Below, piece by piece: positions 19,530-28,429 of a stretch of DNA of 64,000 nt. The notes under the pieces were generated by a model. The model was not told where the DNA came from. It saw only the letters and a list, made by a program, of their open reading frames with translations, and searched no databases. Source of the stretch: Skeletonema tropicum (lineage: Eukaryota; Bacillariophyta; Thalassiosirophyceae; Thalassiosirales; Thalassiosiraceae); NCBI GenBank assembly GCA_037178625.1, contig CM074138.1, positions 1,364,001-1,428,000 on the forward strand. Direction: 5' to 3'. Positions within the stretch are counted from its first letter, which is position 1. Each line of letters starts with the position of its first letter. A program made the position numbers and the translations under genes.

Positions 19530-22500
19530 TCACTGCATTGTATCGATCTCTGCATTTGATTGGTAACCCAACATGTCGAGAACTGGTCGTTCTTTGGTGT
19601 CCTTCAAACGTTGCTCGAAGCGAATGAGATTTTGAGGAATATTGAAGCCGCGTTCCAGGTCTAAGGGTTTCATCAGATACAGTCCAGCTAGTGTTCTCAC
19701 CCTCGACAAGACAACGTAGACCCAGTTCACGCATCGATAATTCCAGTCATTGACGATGAGGATGTCTTTGGACATTCCCTGGAGCTTGTGGCCTGTTGTT
19801 GCTATGTTAGAGTTGACAGGAACCTGTTTGACCTTGGCGTTGCCGATGGTTGTACTGATTGTTTCAGTCAGAGGGAACTTGATTGTGGCTGAGAATTCTT
19901 GTGGTTTGAGCTTGAAGGTCCGTGCTTTGGTGCCGGTGGTTGGGTAATGCTCGAACTCCACCCACTCCACGTCGTCAACCGACACAGTCCATACCTTCTT
20001 TCCATCCCAATTTTTCCACCTCCTCTCCCGCCCATCCTTTCTAAGTTTGATTTTCAAGCACTTGCAAAGAGTCCCGTTGCCTCGCCCTTGGTCAAGATCC
20101 TCATTCGTTATGCACATATGGTGGGATCCGGGGTAGATGCGTAGGGCAGGCTCGATTTTAGCTCCTTTTGCTGCAAACTCGGTTGACCTTATGTCATCAT
20201 CTCCCAGCTGCGTGATGACAGTGTCATGGAAATGCGCGGAAACTTTTCTACGCTGCCTTCGTTTCCTCTTCTTGCTGTTGCCGCTTTCATTCTCAGTCGT
20301 TTTGGATATAGATACTGATGCCTCAATTATGAGAGTGTGATCAGGAGGTGGGCTATCGTCATCAATGGTAGGATGCGATTCATCGATGTGCATTTTGAAT
20401 GATGCTGCCGTGACGCCATTTCGTTCTTTGTTGGTAGAGCATGCAAAACATGCGTCAGGTGCGTGTTCAGGCAATGTTAGCGTGGAAGTGGAGCTAGTAC
20501 TAGTGCTGACGACGCGCTTGTTTATTAGCTCTCTATCTTCACGTGTATCCTCCCCCATTCTCATTCTAGCGAGTATTTCCCCAAACTCGGGGTCGTCTTT
20601 GAATCTGTGGCTATTATCAAGAAAGATGGCACAGTTGATAGTATTCTCCCAAATTGAAGCTGCATCGGAGTCTGAGTAGAGGACATCATCTTCTGCACAG
20701 ATTGGCTTCAGTTGGTGGAAGTCTCCAGAGAAGACTATTGAAACCCCCCCATAAACCATGTCATATCGGCCTGTCAGCTTTTTCAGCTGTTTGTCAAGTT
20801 TTACGACATCGTTTGCCTTGAAAAAAGATATTTCATCAATAATGAGGATTCGCACATCATCGCGCCAAATAGCCCTCATCTCATCATTGATCCTACTTTT
20901 GTTCAAGTGGGCTGCGCTGTGGATTGTTGTTCCTCCAAAGAGAGCTGCAGCTGAACCAGTCGTTGCAGTGAAGTAGAAGGTATAATCATTGAAGGCGGCT
21001 GCGATAGCAGTGCAAAATCTGTGACAGTAGTATTGGGCTGCTTCCATAGTTGTACTCTTGCCACAACCAGCGGGACCTGTGATGAACATAACGAGGTGCT
21101 CCTTTCCTCCCTTTGCTTTGAGATCCCGGACTAGACTGTCTTTTGTATGTTGCACGCTTTCCGCCAAGGGACCGAGCGTTGCTCCTAGCAATTCTCCAAG
21201 CTTGGTATCATAGTGATTTCCCTCCATGACGAGCTGGAGCAGAAATGTACAACACACTATTTGATAGGCAATAAATTGTTTGTTGTCGAGGTTGTACTTA
21301 CTGCTCTTGCCCCTTGCAATCTCGTACATGGTGGGAATCTGTTTGAGACATTGCTGCCTTAACTTTAACGATGAAGGTTCTTCTCCATCTTCATCTCCAT
21401 CTTCATCTCCATCATCCATGTCTCTATCAAAGGTACCTTCATCACTGCTACTAACAAGCAAAGATCCTTGAATGAAAGTGAGGATGTCCTCATATCGGAC
21501 ACGAACATTGTAGGATGCGGACTGCTGCTGTTGATGATTGTTGGCGTCAGCGTTGTTTTGAGTGTGCTCTGAATTTGTGGTTGATGTCGATGGCTTGTTT
21601 GCAGTTGCAAGTACGGACACATTGTCATCAACGTGAGTTTTGATAGCGCTACATGCACGAACATTTGCTCTTTTCATTATCTTGGCATGAGACCTGAGGT
21701 CGGCGTCAGCAAGTGGCCGTGATTCTAAGGCTTGGAATTGCTTTAAACCCTCGTCATTCATATTATCAAAGAAGTCACTTATGTCAATATCATATCCATC
21801 ATCGTTGTCCACGTTTTCTCTCTTTCGTTTCCCAGTACTCTTTGGAGTGTCCGTCAAGTATGTGATCTTGCTTTTGGGTCGTTTCATTTCCTTTTCGGCC
21901 ATGCGCCTCGTTTCGATGTTTTCCAGAATCATCCTACCGCGGTTCCAAAATTGTTTTGACAATGGATTCAAACCAAGTGTGTCGTCGATGATCGCTTCAC
22001 TATACTCTTTCGTCCCTCCTACATCAACAAACTTTTGCCAGTAGGTCCCATTCTTCACCAAATCTTCTGCTTTGCTGAATGGATAGAATAGCAGCATTGC
22101 TGTTTTTGCGTACCTTTCTCTGTGCTGCACAGTTCCACTATTGGGGATATCCTCAAGCACATCTAATGACTTCACGTCGCAAAGGTCTGTGGCCATGTAT
22201 ATGATGGGAATGACTGGATGTGTTCGTCTCGTAAGGTAGCAATATTTTTGACCTTGGTGGAGGTCGGCAAACTTGTAGGATGTGGTAGTAGTGCTTTTGC
22301 TCCTGGCGTTCAATTGCTTGAAGCTCTTGTATTCCTTTTTGTACCACATTGTGTACTCGTAAAGGCACAAGTTGTTGAGCTCGGTTGGCCTGTGAATGTA
22401 GTCGTAAGTCGAGCAATCAGCCCATGCAATTGTTTCCTTTGTGTCGTCGTTCCAATTCCTCCGCAAACGGAAATGCATGCCTTCCTTCTCTTCTAGTACA

Positions 22501-25500
22501 TTCTCCATGTTTTGAAGTGAAATGTGATCGAAATCATGCGAGTAAGTGAACCTTTCTCCCCCTTGGAAGATCAGTAAGTGGGCCATAGTGGAGCTTACAA
22601 CGTCTCTGGAAAGAAATGCGTTCACCCCGGTAATTATTCTCCCGAGTCCTTCAACAAAGCAGGCATGTTCCTCTTCGCCGTCATCTTTGTCTGTGGTTGT
22701 GCTGCCTTCTGCTAGAGCTGTGGCTGTGACATCTTCTGCTGGCTGGTTCTGCATTCTCTCCTCCTCCTTCTCCTCATTTTCATGTCGATCTCTATGTTGC
22801 TGGTGTTCATGTGCTCTATACAGCCTCCTGGCCATTGAGGCATGGACTCGACGGTATGCCATCTTGTCTTCGGATTGTGTGTCTTTGGACTTGTACAGCG
22901 TGGTGTAATAGGAGTGGCTCCAATCACCCAGTGTTACATTGGTATTGCTTCCAATAACATCTGAAATCGCCAAGCTGTGTTGGTTGAGAAACTGACTGCC
23001 ATTCTGTCTTTTCGGTAAGATTGCATACTGAGATTTTTCTTCTACCTCACCATTCAGATGGTGATGAAGGATGACCTTGACCCCATTGGCGTCGCTTGTG
23101 TTACGATGATCATCGTCTCTCAGGCCTTCTTTCACGCCAGCTATTGCTTCATTGTCGAAAATGATGGAATCTTCACTTGCCATCTCTGGCAAATGCCCTC
23201 TGCATTCTGCTTTCCCACCCTTGAAACATGTTCCCCGATGTGTATAATCATGCTCGTCAAAAACAAGATGCAGGAGGTCCCTGCGTAGGTTTCTATCATG
23301 TAGCCATTCATGAGTTACTTGTTCTTGTTCGTTGGCTCCATCTCCGTCTCCGTCCGCATCCATTATGATGTGTTGTTGTTTCAGCGCTTCAGTAGGACTT
23401 CCTTCCTCTTCAAAATCAAAAGGGTAGCGAATCGCTGCTTGATCGAGCCATTCCTTTTTCATGTTTGTTGAAGAGTCTGGTGCGTCTTCTTTACTGCTAT
23501 CTGCATGATCTTGAAGTGTTTGTTGACGTAAGTGACTAATACCCATGTTAATACACTCTGATGGCGAAAATGTTTTCCCACACTGTTTGCATTCCAATAC
23601 TTTGCCCTTAACATCAAGGCAATGATCCTGGTGATGTGCTTTGCGAAGGATATTCTTATCTTCTACCTCCTGGAGTATTTCGTGCATAGGCATCGTAACA
23701 GGGCTATCTTCATCACAATTGTGAGTCACAACAAAATCAGTCCCATAGCTGGCACAGACAACTTTGTCAATGTATGATATGAGAGCATCCCTTGCGGCTT
23801 TCTTTTTTCTGTCATCACTATGAAATAGAGCATCTCTAATTTTGTTGAAGTCTTTTACCCATATTTGCCAGTGACTATGAAGTGTCTTCCTGCCTTGCTC
23901 TTCGTCAGTTCTTGAGTACGCTATTGGTACTCCGAACACGCCTAGTCGCCCTGTTTGTTTCTTTGGGTCCCAACCTATCAAACATTCTGTAATAATCTGC
24001 ATCAAATGCTGGTAAACAAGAGAACATGCCCCTGGATACAGACGTCTGGTCTCCTTTCTCAGCTCAAAGTTGAATCTACATTCTTTCAAGTGGTCTTCGT
24101 CATCCCAGACACCAAGATTTGGCAGCACCACCTCCTTGCCAGCGTTGGCGAAGACTTGGACCCTGATGGTGCATTCATCACATGGAGTCGTAGTTAAGAA
24201 AATGGAATGGCCTCCGAAGTAGTTATCCATTGCGAAATGCTTGCGGCGATTTTGTTTGGCACTCAAAGCAGTGTACCCGACTGGTTTGCACGCTGCCTCC
24301 ACTGCCCTGATGTATTCTCCAGCCGTTCCATTTACCCTTTGGCGGGTTTGTTTTTGAAACAATGCCTGATCGAGGTCTTTCATTTTGAGTTTTGACATCT
24401 TCTCCGCAAGTGACTGGCCGAATAAACTGGATTTGCAAGTGACCACGGCTGTCTCGTAACTGCGCTGCCGATTGAACATGTGGTTCAGCAAGAGGAGAAA
24501 GTCCCCCCTCATGAATTGAGGAAGCGAGAGTCGGCAGTAGTAACGATAGCATTCCACCGGAGATATGTGAGTCCTCCGCTTTGCCTTTGGCCCCCCTTGA
24601 CCAAAAGGAAATTGCAGTGGCGCAATATTCTCGAGAAGAAGTTCTCTAAGATCTGCATACTTGCTACCATTGACCAGAAGTGTTGGCATTGTACGATCAA
24701 TCATAGCTTTGGTAAACTTCTGGTTGGATTCGTAAACCCCTGTATCATCTTGCGGCTCATGGATGCTGGTGAAGTGGAACGAAGCTCCAGCAAACTTTGC
24801 TTCTAGATCTGGATCATGTTCTTGATCAGTATTGTTGGGTGTTTCTTCGTCGACGATAATGTTGGGCTGAGGGCACTGTGATGGTGCGGTAACTCCTTCA
24901 TATCCTGGGTGGCCAGACTCATTAACGAACCATTCTAATATTTCCATCATTTTCTCTGTGTCAAGCCTTGCTCTTTTTTTCACTATTTCCTTCTGTTTCG
25001 GAGTCATTCGTCCACATAACACGACATAAACAAGCGGGTTTGCACCTGTTGTCAAGAAGTGATTCATTACAGAACCAGTATGGGTAAGATCAACCTCGAA
25101 AAAGCTAAAGTGACCACGGATAGCTTTGTGAGCACCAGCTGTATACGCGAATATGTAGGCAAAAGGGCGGACAGGAGCTAATAGCGAACACATCTGCTCT
25201 GTGATTTCCTCATTGGCAATGATATCCGTGGGGATGTGGCCGATGGCAAAGCCGTTACTGATGGCATACTTGGGCGGTGAATCGCTGTCATTGTGCCACG
25301 CACTGTAACATTGGCTGCATGCCTCAAATGCTACACATCCGTTCTTGTTCTTGGTCTTCTTGGCTCTTGGTGATAGCAGAAGGCCTTCGAGCTCTTGGCC
25401 TTTGATTTCATACTGTGAAATAAGCTCATCTTTCAGCGTGACATGGTGGTAGTCCTCATAGGATTTGACGCTTATCCTATTTTTCTGAAAACGAAGCGAA

Positions 25501-25568
25501 TCAACTGTTATCTTGTGGATAGCCTCACACCCAATTATTAGCCTATCGCATAGTACACAAAAAAAAAA
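19530..25568 (-). CDS. Helitron RepHel protein: zinc-binding/DUF6570-like region, HUH Rep, PIF1 helicase
   Basis: The frame is open from 25568 to the stop at 19530 (2,012 residues); the first ATG is at 25193. Before that ATG, in frame, the sequence encodes CVLCDRLI, then CSQCY and ISNGFAIGHIPTDI, which look like the N-terminal zinc and DUF6570-like region of Helitron proteins, so the true protein begins further upstream. Counting from the ATG at 25193, the Rep domain has HUH-type TLHSHWQIWV (His439, His441) and a candidate nucleophile in LISYIDK (Tyr474). The linker contains RYAKTAMLLFYPF. The SF1 helicase has Walker A GPAGCGKST (about 1,370), Walker B ILIIDEIS (about 1,450), GGVSIVFSGDFHQLKPI and the C-terminal NWVYVVLSRVRT. 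No frameshift was seen, so the element may be recent or active apart from the upstream stops. Confidence 0.9.
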   Translation of the reverse strand, partial: FFFCVLCDRLIIGCEAIHKITVDSLRFQKNRISVKSYEDYHHVTLKDELISQYEIKGQELEGLLLSPRAKKTKNKNGCVAFEACSQCYSAWHNDSDSPPKYAISNGFAIGHIPTDIIANEEITEQMCSLLAPVRPFAYIFAYTAGAHKAIRGHFSFFEVDLTHTGSVMNHFLTTGANPLVYVVLCGRMTPKQKEIVKKRARLDTEKMMEILEWFVNESGHPGYEGVTAPSQCPQPNIIVDEETPNNTDQEHDPDLEAKFAGASFHFTSIHEPQDDTGVYESNQKFTKAMIDRTMPTLLVNGSKYADLRELLLENIAPLQFPFGQGGPKAKRRTHISPVECYRYYCRLSLPQFMRGDFLLLLNHMFNRQRSYETAVVTCKSSLFGQSLAEKMSKLKMKDLDQALFQKQTRQRVNGTAGEYIRAVEAACKPVGYTALSAKQNRRKHFAMDNYFGGHSIFLTTTPCDECTIRVQVFANAGKEVVLPNLGVWDDEDHLKECRFNFELRKETRRLYPGACSLVYQHLMQIITECLIGWDPKKQTGRLGVFGVPIAYSRTDEEQGRKTLHSHWQIWVKDFNKIRDALFHSDDRKKKAARDALISYIDKVVCASYGTDFVVTHNCDEDSPVTMPMHEILQEVEDKNILRKAHHQDHCLDVKGKVLECKQCGKTFSPSECINMGISHLRQQTLQDHADSSKEDAPDSSTNMKKEWLDQAAIRYPFDFEEEGSPTEALKQQHIIMDADGDGDGANEQEQVTHEWLHDRNLRRDLLHLVFDEHDYTHRGTCFKGGKAECRGHLPEMASEDSIIFDNEAIAGVKEGLRDDDHRNTSDANGVKVILHHHLNGEVEEKSQYAILPKRQNGSQFLNQHSLAISDVIGSNTNVTLGDWSHSYYTTLYKSKDTQSEDKMAYRRVHASMARRLYRAHEHQQHRDRHENEEKEEERMQNQPAEDVTATALAEGSTTTDKDDGEEEHACFVEGLGRIITGVNAFLSRDVVSSTMAHLLIFQGGERFTYSHDFDHISLQNMENVLEEKEGMHFRLRRNWNDDTKETIAWADCSTYDYIHRPTELNNLCLYEYTMWYKKEYKSFKQLNARSKSTTTTSYKFADLHQGQKYCYLTRRTHPVIPIIYMATDLCDVKSLDVLEDIPNSGTVQHRERYAKTAMLLFYPFSKAEDLVKNGTYWQKFVDVGGTKEYSEAIIDDTLGLNPLSKQFWNRGRMILENIETRRMAEKEMKRPKSKITYLTDTPKSTGKRKRENVDNDDGYDIDISDFFDNMNDEGLKQFQALESRPLADADLRSHAKIMKRANVRACSAIKTHVDDNVSVLATANKPSTSTTNSEHTQNNADANNHQQQQSASYNVRVRYEDILTFIQGSLLVSSSDEGTFDRDMDDGDEDGDEDGEEPSSLKLRQQCLKQIPTMYEIARGKSSKYNLDNKQFIAYQIVCCTFLLQLVMEGNHYDTKLGELLGATLGPLAESVQHTKDSLVRDLKAKGGKEHLVMFITGPAGCGKSTTMEAAQYYCHRFCTAIAAAFNDYTFYFTATTGSAAALFGGTTIHSAAHLNKSRINDEMRAIWRDDVRILIIDEISFFKANDVVKLDKQLKKLTGRYDMVYGGVSIVFSGDFHQLKPICAEDDVLYSDSDAASIWENTINCAIFLDNSHRFKDDPEFGEILARMRMGEDTREDRELINKRVVSTSTSSTSTLTLPEHAPDACFACSTNKERNGVTAASFKMHIDESHPTIDDDSPPPDHTLIIEASVSISKTTENESGNSKKRKRRQRRKVSAHFHDTVITQLGDDDIRSTEFAAKGAKIEPALRIYPGSHHMCITNEDLDQGRGNGTLCKCLKIKLRKDGRERRWKNWDGKKVWTVSVDDVEWVEFEHYPTTGTKARTFKLKPQEFSATIKFPLTETISTTIGNAKVKQVPVNSNIATTGHKLQGMSKDILIVNDWNYRCVNWVYVVLSRVRTLAGLYLMKPLDLERGFNIPQNLIRFEQRLKDTKERPVLDMLGYQSNAEIDTMQ

Positions 25569-25616
25569 TTAACGGAAATCTTAAAGTACGTCATGGTTGG
25601 CCCTCCAGGGGCGAAA

Positions 25617-26333
25617 TTATCTACAATTATCTAGAGCAATGTCACAAGTTACTACCCTTCGAGTGTAATTAAGCAAATAACCAACAGTTTTTCCATCACA
25701 GACAGCAGTGCGAAATGCATTTGGATTGCTATCGACTCTCATTATTTTCTTTTGGTCATGATTGCGTGCCTGTTGGACTGGATGTGTTCTGTCAACAACG
25801 ATCTCGTAATCACAACTCTTTCCAATGCTCTCCTCTGCGCTCATCGCATTCGTTCGTTGACGGTAAAGCCTTGCCGCAGCGGTCTTTTTTGCCTTCTGAG
25901 CTGCCCTCTCCTCTGCGCTCATCGACTCAATCTTGCGTTGACGGCAAAGCCTTGCCGCAGCGGTCTTTTTTGCCTTCTGAGCTGCCCTCTCCTCTGCGCT
26001 CATCGACTCAATCTTGCGTTGACGGCAAAGCCTTACCGCAGCGGTTTTTTTTGCCTTCTGAGCTGCCCTCTCCTCTGCGCTCATCGAGGCATTCTTGCGT
26101 TGACGATAGATCTTGTCTGCAGCGGCCGTCTTTGCCTTCTGAGCTGCCCTCTCCTCTGCGCTCATCGAGGCATGCTTGCGTTGACGGTAAAGCTTTACTC
26201 TAGCGGCGGCCTTAGCCCTTTGAGCTGCCCTCTCCTCTGGGCTGATAGAGGCATTCTTGCGTTGCCGTACAAGCTCTGCAGTATGACCGGCTCCATTAGT
26301 CTCCTCTGGATAGCTTGTCGACATCAGGTACAT
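25617..26333 (-). CDS. Helitron N-terminal basic-repeat segment, in frame with RepHel
   Basis: 238 residues from the ATG at 26333. About six copies of a 27-residue unit (RQRKIESMSAEERAAQKAKK...) fill residues 25-170, of a type found at the N-termini of many Helitron proteins. The tail continues with HPVQQARNHDQKK and DGKTVGYLLNY. The stop TAA at 25619-25617 is in the same reading frame as the RepHel frame, which opens 48 bases later. Between them are two more in-frame TAA (25583 and 25571). It is therefore most likely the N-terminal part of the same protein, interrupted by an intron or by inactivating stops. A separate small nucleic-acid-binding protein is the alternative. Confidence 0.7.
   Translation of the reverse strand: MYLMSTSYPEETNGAGHTAELVRQRKNASISPEERAAQRAKAAARVKLYRQRKHASMSAEERAAQKAKTAAADKIYRQRKNASMSAEERAAQKAKKTAAVRLCRQRKIESMSAEERAAQKAKKTAAARLCRQRKIESMSAEERAAQKAKKTAAARLYRQRTNAMSAEESIGKSCDYEIVVDRTHPVQQARNHDQKKIMRVDSNPNAFRTAVCDGKTVGYLLNYTRRVVTCDIALDNCR
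25825..26300. repeat. 81-bp coding minisatellite, about six copies
   Basis: The sequence CTCTGCGCTCATCGA recurs with a period of 81 bp (for example 25911 and 25992), encoding a 27-residue repeat. Central copies are nearly identical and the outer ones diverged. Confidence 0.85.
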
Positions 26334-26954
26334 ACACCAAGATTATCTTGACACACAAAGTTGACTCTCGGGTGAATTATTATTCCCTCAATGAAGAAAT
26401 AGTACCCTCTAATACTTATTGAGTTCTCTATTGTATTTTTTTTTAAATTATGAAGTTGTCCAACGTAATAATTTTAGGTTTTCGATGGAATAGGGTGGAC
26501 TATTCCTGATGGAATAGGCCATCCTATTCCTATGTAATTGAAAGTCGTGAAATGAGAGAATAGGCCATCCTATTCCTATGTTCGATGGAATAGGGTGGAC
26601 TATTCCTGATGGAATAGGCCATCCTATTCCTATGTAATTGAAAGTCGTGAAATGAGATTTTGCAAATACCGGTCAACATCTCTTGCGTGGGAATGAGACA
26701 GCCTACTTATTCCTAAAGTGAAAGTCGTGAAATGAGAAAAGTCGTGAAATGAGAGTTTGCAAATACCGGTCAACATCTCTTGCGTGGGATGGACGGGTCT
26801 GCCCACGCGTACAATTAACACGAGTTACTTATCTATGTTGGAGCTCCTCAGATTTCCGGAATAAGCCTACGCTCGACTCAGTCGAAGCTTGGATACGGAT
26901 CCCGAGCTTGATCCGCAAGTCGGCGGCGGCTTTGGCAAGCTCCCTACCACCAAA
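26334..26954. other. Intergenic region (621 bp) rich in tandem and hairpin repeats
   Basis: This lies between the Helitron N-terminal segment (minus) and the RibD_C gene (plus). Apart from the repeat block at 26481-26800 I see no gene. It must contain the RibD_C promoter and probably the Helitron 5' end. Confidence 0.5.
26481..26800. repeat. Composite tandem repeat with GGAATAGG hairpins
   Basis: A 100-bp unit starting TTCGATGGAATAGGG occurs at 26481 and again at 26581. Each contains GGAATAGG-CCAT-CCTATTCC, an 8-bp stem with a 4-base loop. AAGTCGTGAAATGAGA recurs several times through 26750. TTTGCAAATACCGGTCAACA plus the next bases occurs twice, about 96 bp apart (near 26658 and 26755). Confidence 0.8.
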
Positions 26955-28367
26955 ATGACTCGCCTACTACCACGCTGCACATCTTGTGCACTACTGCTAG
27001 CATGTGTGCTTTTCTTGGCAAGCTGTTGCGTGTCCATCAACGCTGATGCGGCTCCAGTAGTCAACACAGGCACCAGCTCATCAGTAGGCATATCTCGTCA
27101 GCCGAGGATAACAGCCACTGATGATTTAAAGAAAATCAAGAACAACGCCACTGCCCCTGCTGCAGAGAATGATTCAATCATACCTACAAATAATACTGGT
27201 ATAGAAACTAACAATACTATGTCTGAAGAAAGTACCAACATCACTCAAACAGAAGAAGAACAAGTTATAATCGACCCAGTAGATTCCATACTCTCCAATA
27301 TATCCTCCTGGATGAAAAAGCAACAATCCAACAACGCCGCCCAAATAGACGAACAATTATTTGCTACCGACCCAGATGATAACAGACCTAAAATACTCCG
27401 ACGTCCATTCCTAACCCTTGCCTACGCACAAACTCTCGATGGGATGATAGCGGCCAAGTTACCCAACGAAACGACGTCCACTTCCAATATGAAAATTAGT
27501 AGTCCTGAATCAATGGTGCTGACGCATAGATTGCGAAAGATGCACGATGCTATTTTAGTAGGTGGGTCGACCTTTGCATTGGATGAACCACGGTTGAATG
27601 TTCGTCTTGCAAATAATAAGGCCTCATTGCAACAACCTATACCAATTGTATTAGATACACATCTTGGGCATTTACAACAGATATTATTCGATACCAAATT
27701 TCCAACTGATCCCACATCATTGTTAGATGAAACAATGGCAATCCCAACTGACATGTCCGTAGAACGGATCCGAGCCAACAATCCAATCATATGTTGTTCC
27801 AATCAGGCAGCAGTTTCATTTCTAGACTTGATGGAACTATTTCAAGATCAGCACTTACAACAAAAGAGACCAAAGACAAGTTACAAAATTATTGTGTATA
27901 AAAAGATTGATGAGAATGATCATATGGAAGATGCGTGTATGCCGATTAAAATTACAGTTCATGTGACTCATCATGGTAAAAAGAAGAAGGACAATAGGGA
28001 GGATGTGACGCAAGAGGTTACATTTACATTGCTCCCGTGTCCGATTGATGAAGGGATGAATTCGGTTAGTTTGAGGCATGCTATGGATCAACTTTGTGAT
28101 CAATTTGAGATTAGAAGTGTCATGGTGGAAGGTGGGGCTGGGATTTTGTCTTCATTTTTGAATGAATGTGATGGTGCCGATGCCATTTGTGTCACTGTTG
28201 CGCCAACAGTTTTGGGTGGGTTGGGTCTTCCTTCATTGGGTGGCTTTGATGCATGGACAAAGAAGACTGGCGAGGAAGACGCTATTGAAGAGGCGCCTAT
28301 ACTGAAAAACATTGATGGTGAATTCATTCCGCTAGGTCGGGATTGTGTGTTTTTTGGGAGACTCTGA
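26955..28367 (+). CDS. RibD C-terminal-domain reductase (RIB7-like pyrimidine reductase)
   Basis: A single exon of 470 residues from the ATG at 26955. Residues 1-35 are a strong signal peptide (ALLLACVLFLASCCVS), and an Asn/Thr-rich spacer follows to about 140. The dihydrofolate-reductase-like RibD_C fold then shows RPFLTLAYAQTLDGMIA, RKMHDAILVGGSTFALDEPRLNVR, IPIVLD, SVMVEGGAGILSSFL and ICVTVAPTVLGG. Such reductases act in riboflavin synthesis on 2,5-diamino-6-ribosylamino-pyrimidinone phosphate. The deaminase half of bifunctional bacterial RibD is absent, as in RIB7. An acidic/basic insertion (about residues 300-350) interrupts the fold. The leader suggests entry into the secretory route, perhaps on to the plastid. 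Confidence 0.87.
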   Translation: MTRLLPRCTSCALLLACVLFLASCCVSINADAAPVVNTGTSSSVGISRQPRITATDDLKKIKNNATAPAAENDSIIPTNNTGIETNNTMSEESTNITQTEEEQVIIDPVDSILSNISSWMKKQQSNNAAQIDEQLFATDPDDNRPKILRRPFLTLAYAQTLDGMIAAKLPNETTSTSNMKISSPESMVLTHRLRKMHDAILVGGSTFALDEPRLNVRLANNKASLQQPIPIVLDTHLGHLQQILFDTKFPTDPTSLLDETMAIPTDMSVERIRANNPIICCSNQAAVSFLDLMELFQDQHLQQKRPKTSYKIIVYKKIDENDHMEDACMPIKITVHVTHHGKKKKDNREDVTQEVTFTLLPCPIDEGMNSVSLRHAMDQLCDQFEIRSVMVEGGAGILSSFLNECDGADAICVTVAPTVLGGLGLPSLGGFDAWTKKTGEEDAIEEAPILKNIDGEFIPLGRDCVFFGRL

Positions 28368-28429
28368 TGACAAGGTGGTTCAATTACGATGTATTATTAA
28401 GTTCTTTTATAGACCAGTCTAGGATAAAC

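Larger units (their letters stand above)
19530..26333 (-). mobile_element. Helitron-type rolling-circle transposon (coding extent)
   Basis: A RepHel protein (HUH endonuclease plus PIF1 helicase) with its upstream repeat-rich N-terminal segment defines a Helitron-superfamily element between two host genes. Coordinates cover only the coding part. Termini (5' TC, 3' CTRR) were not resolved. The tandem hairpin repeats at 26481-26800 lie on the 5' side and may belong to the element. Helitrons insert at AT without target duplications, so boundaries need an empty-site comparison. Confidence 0.88.
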
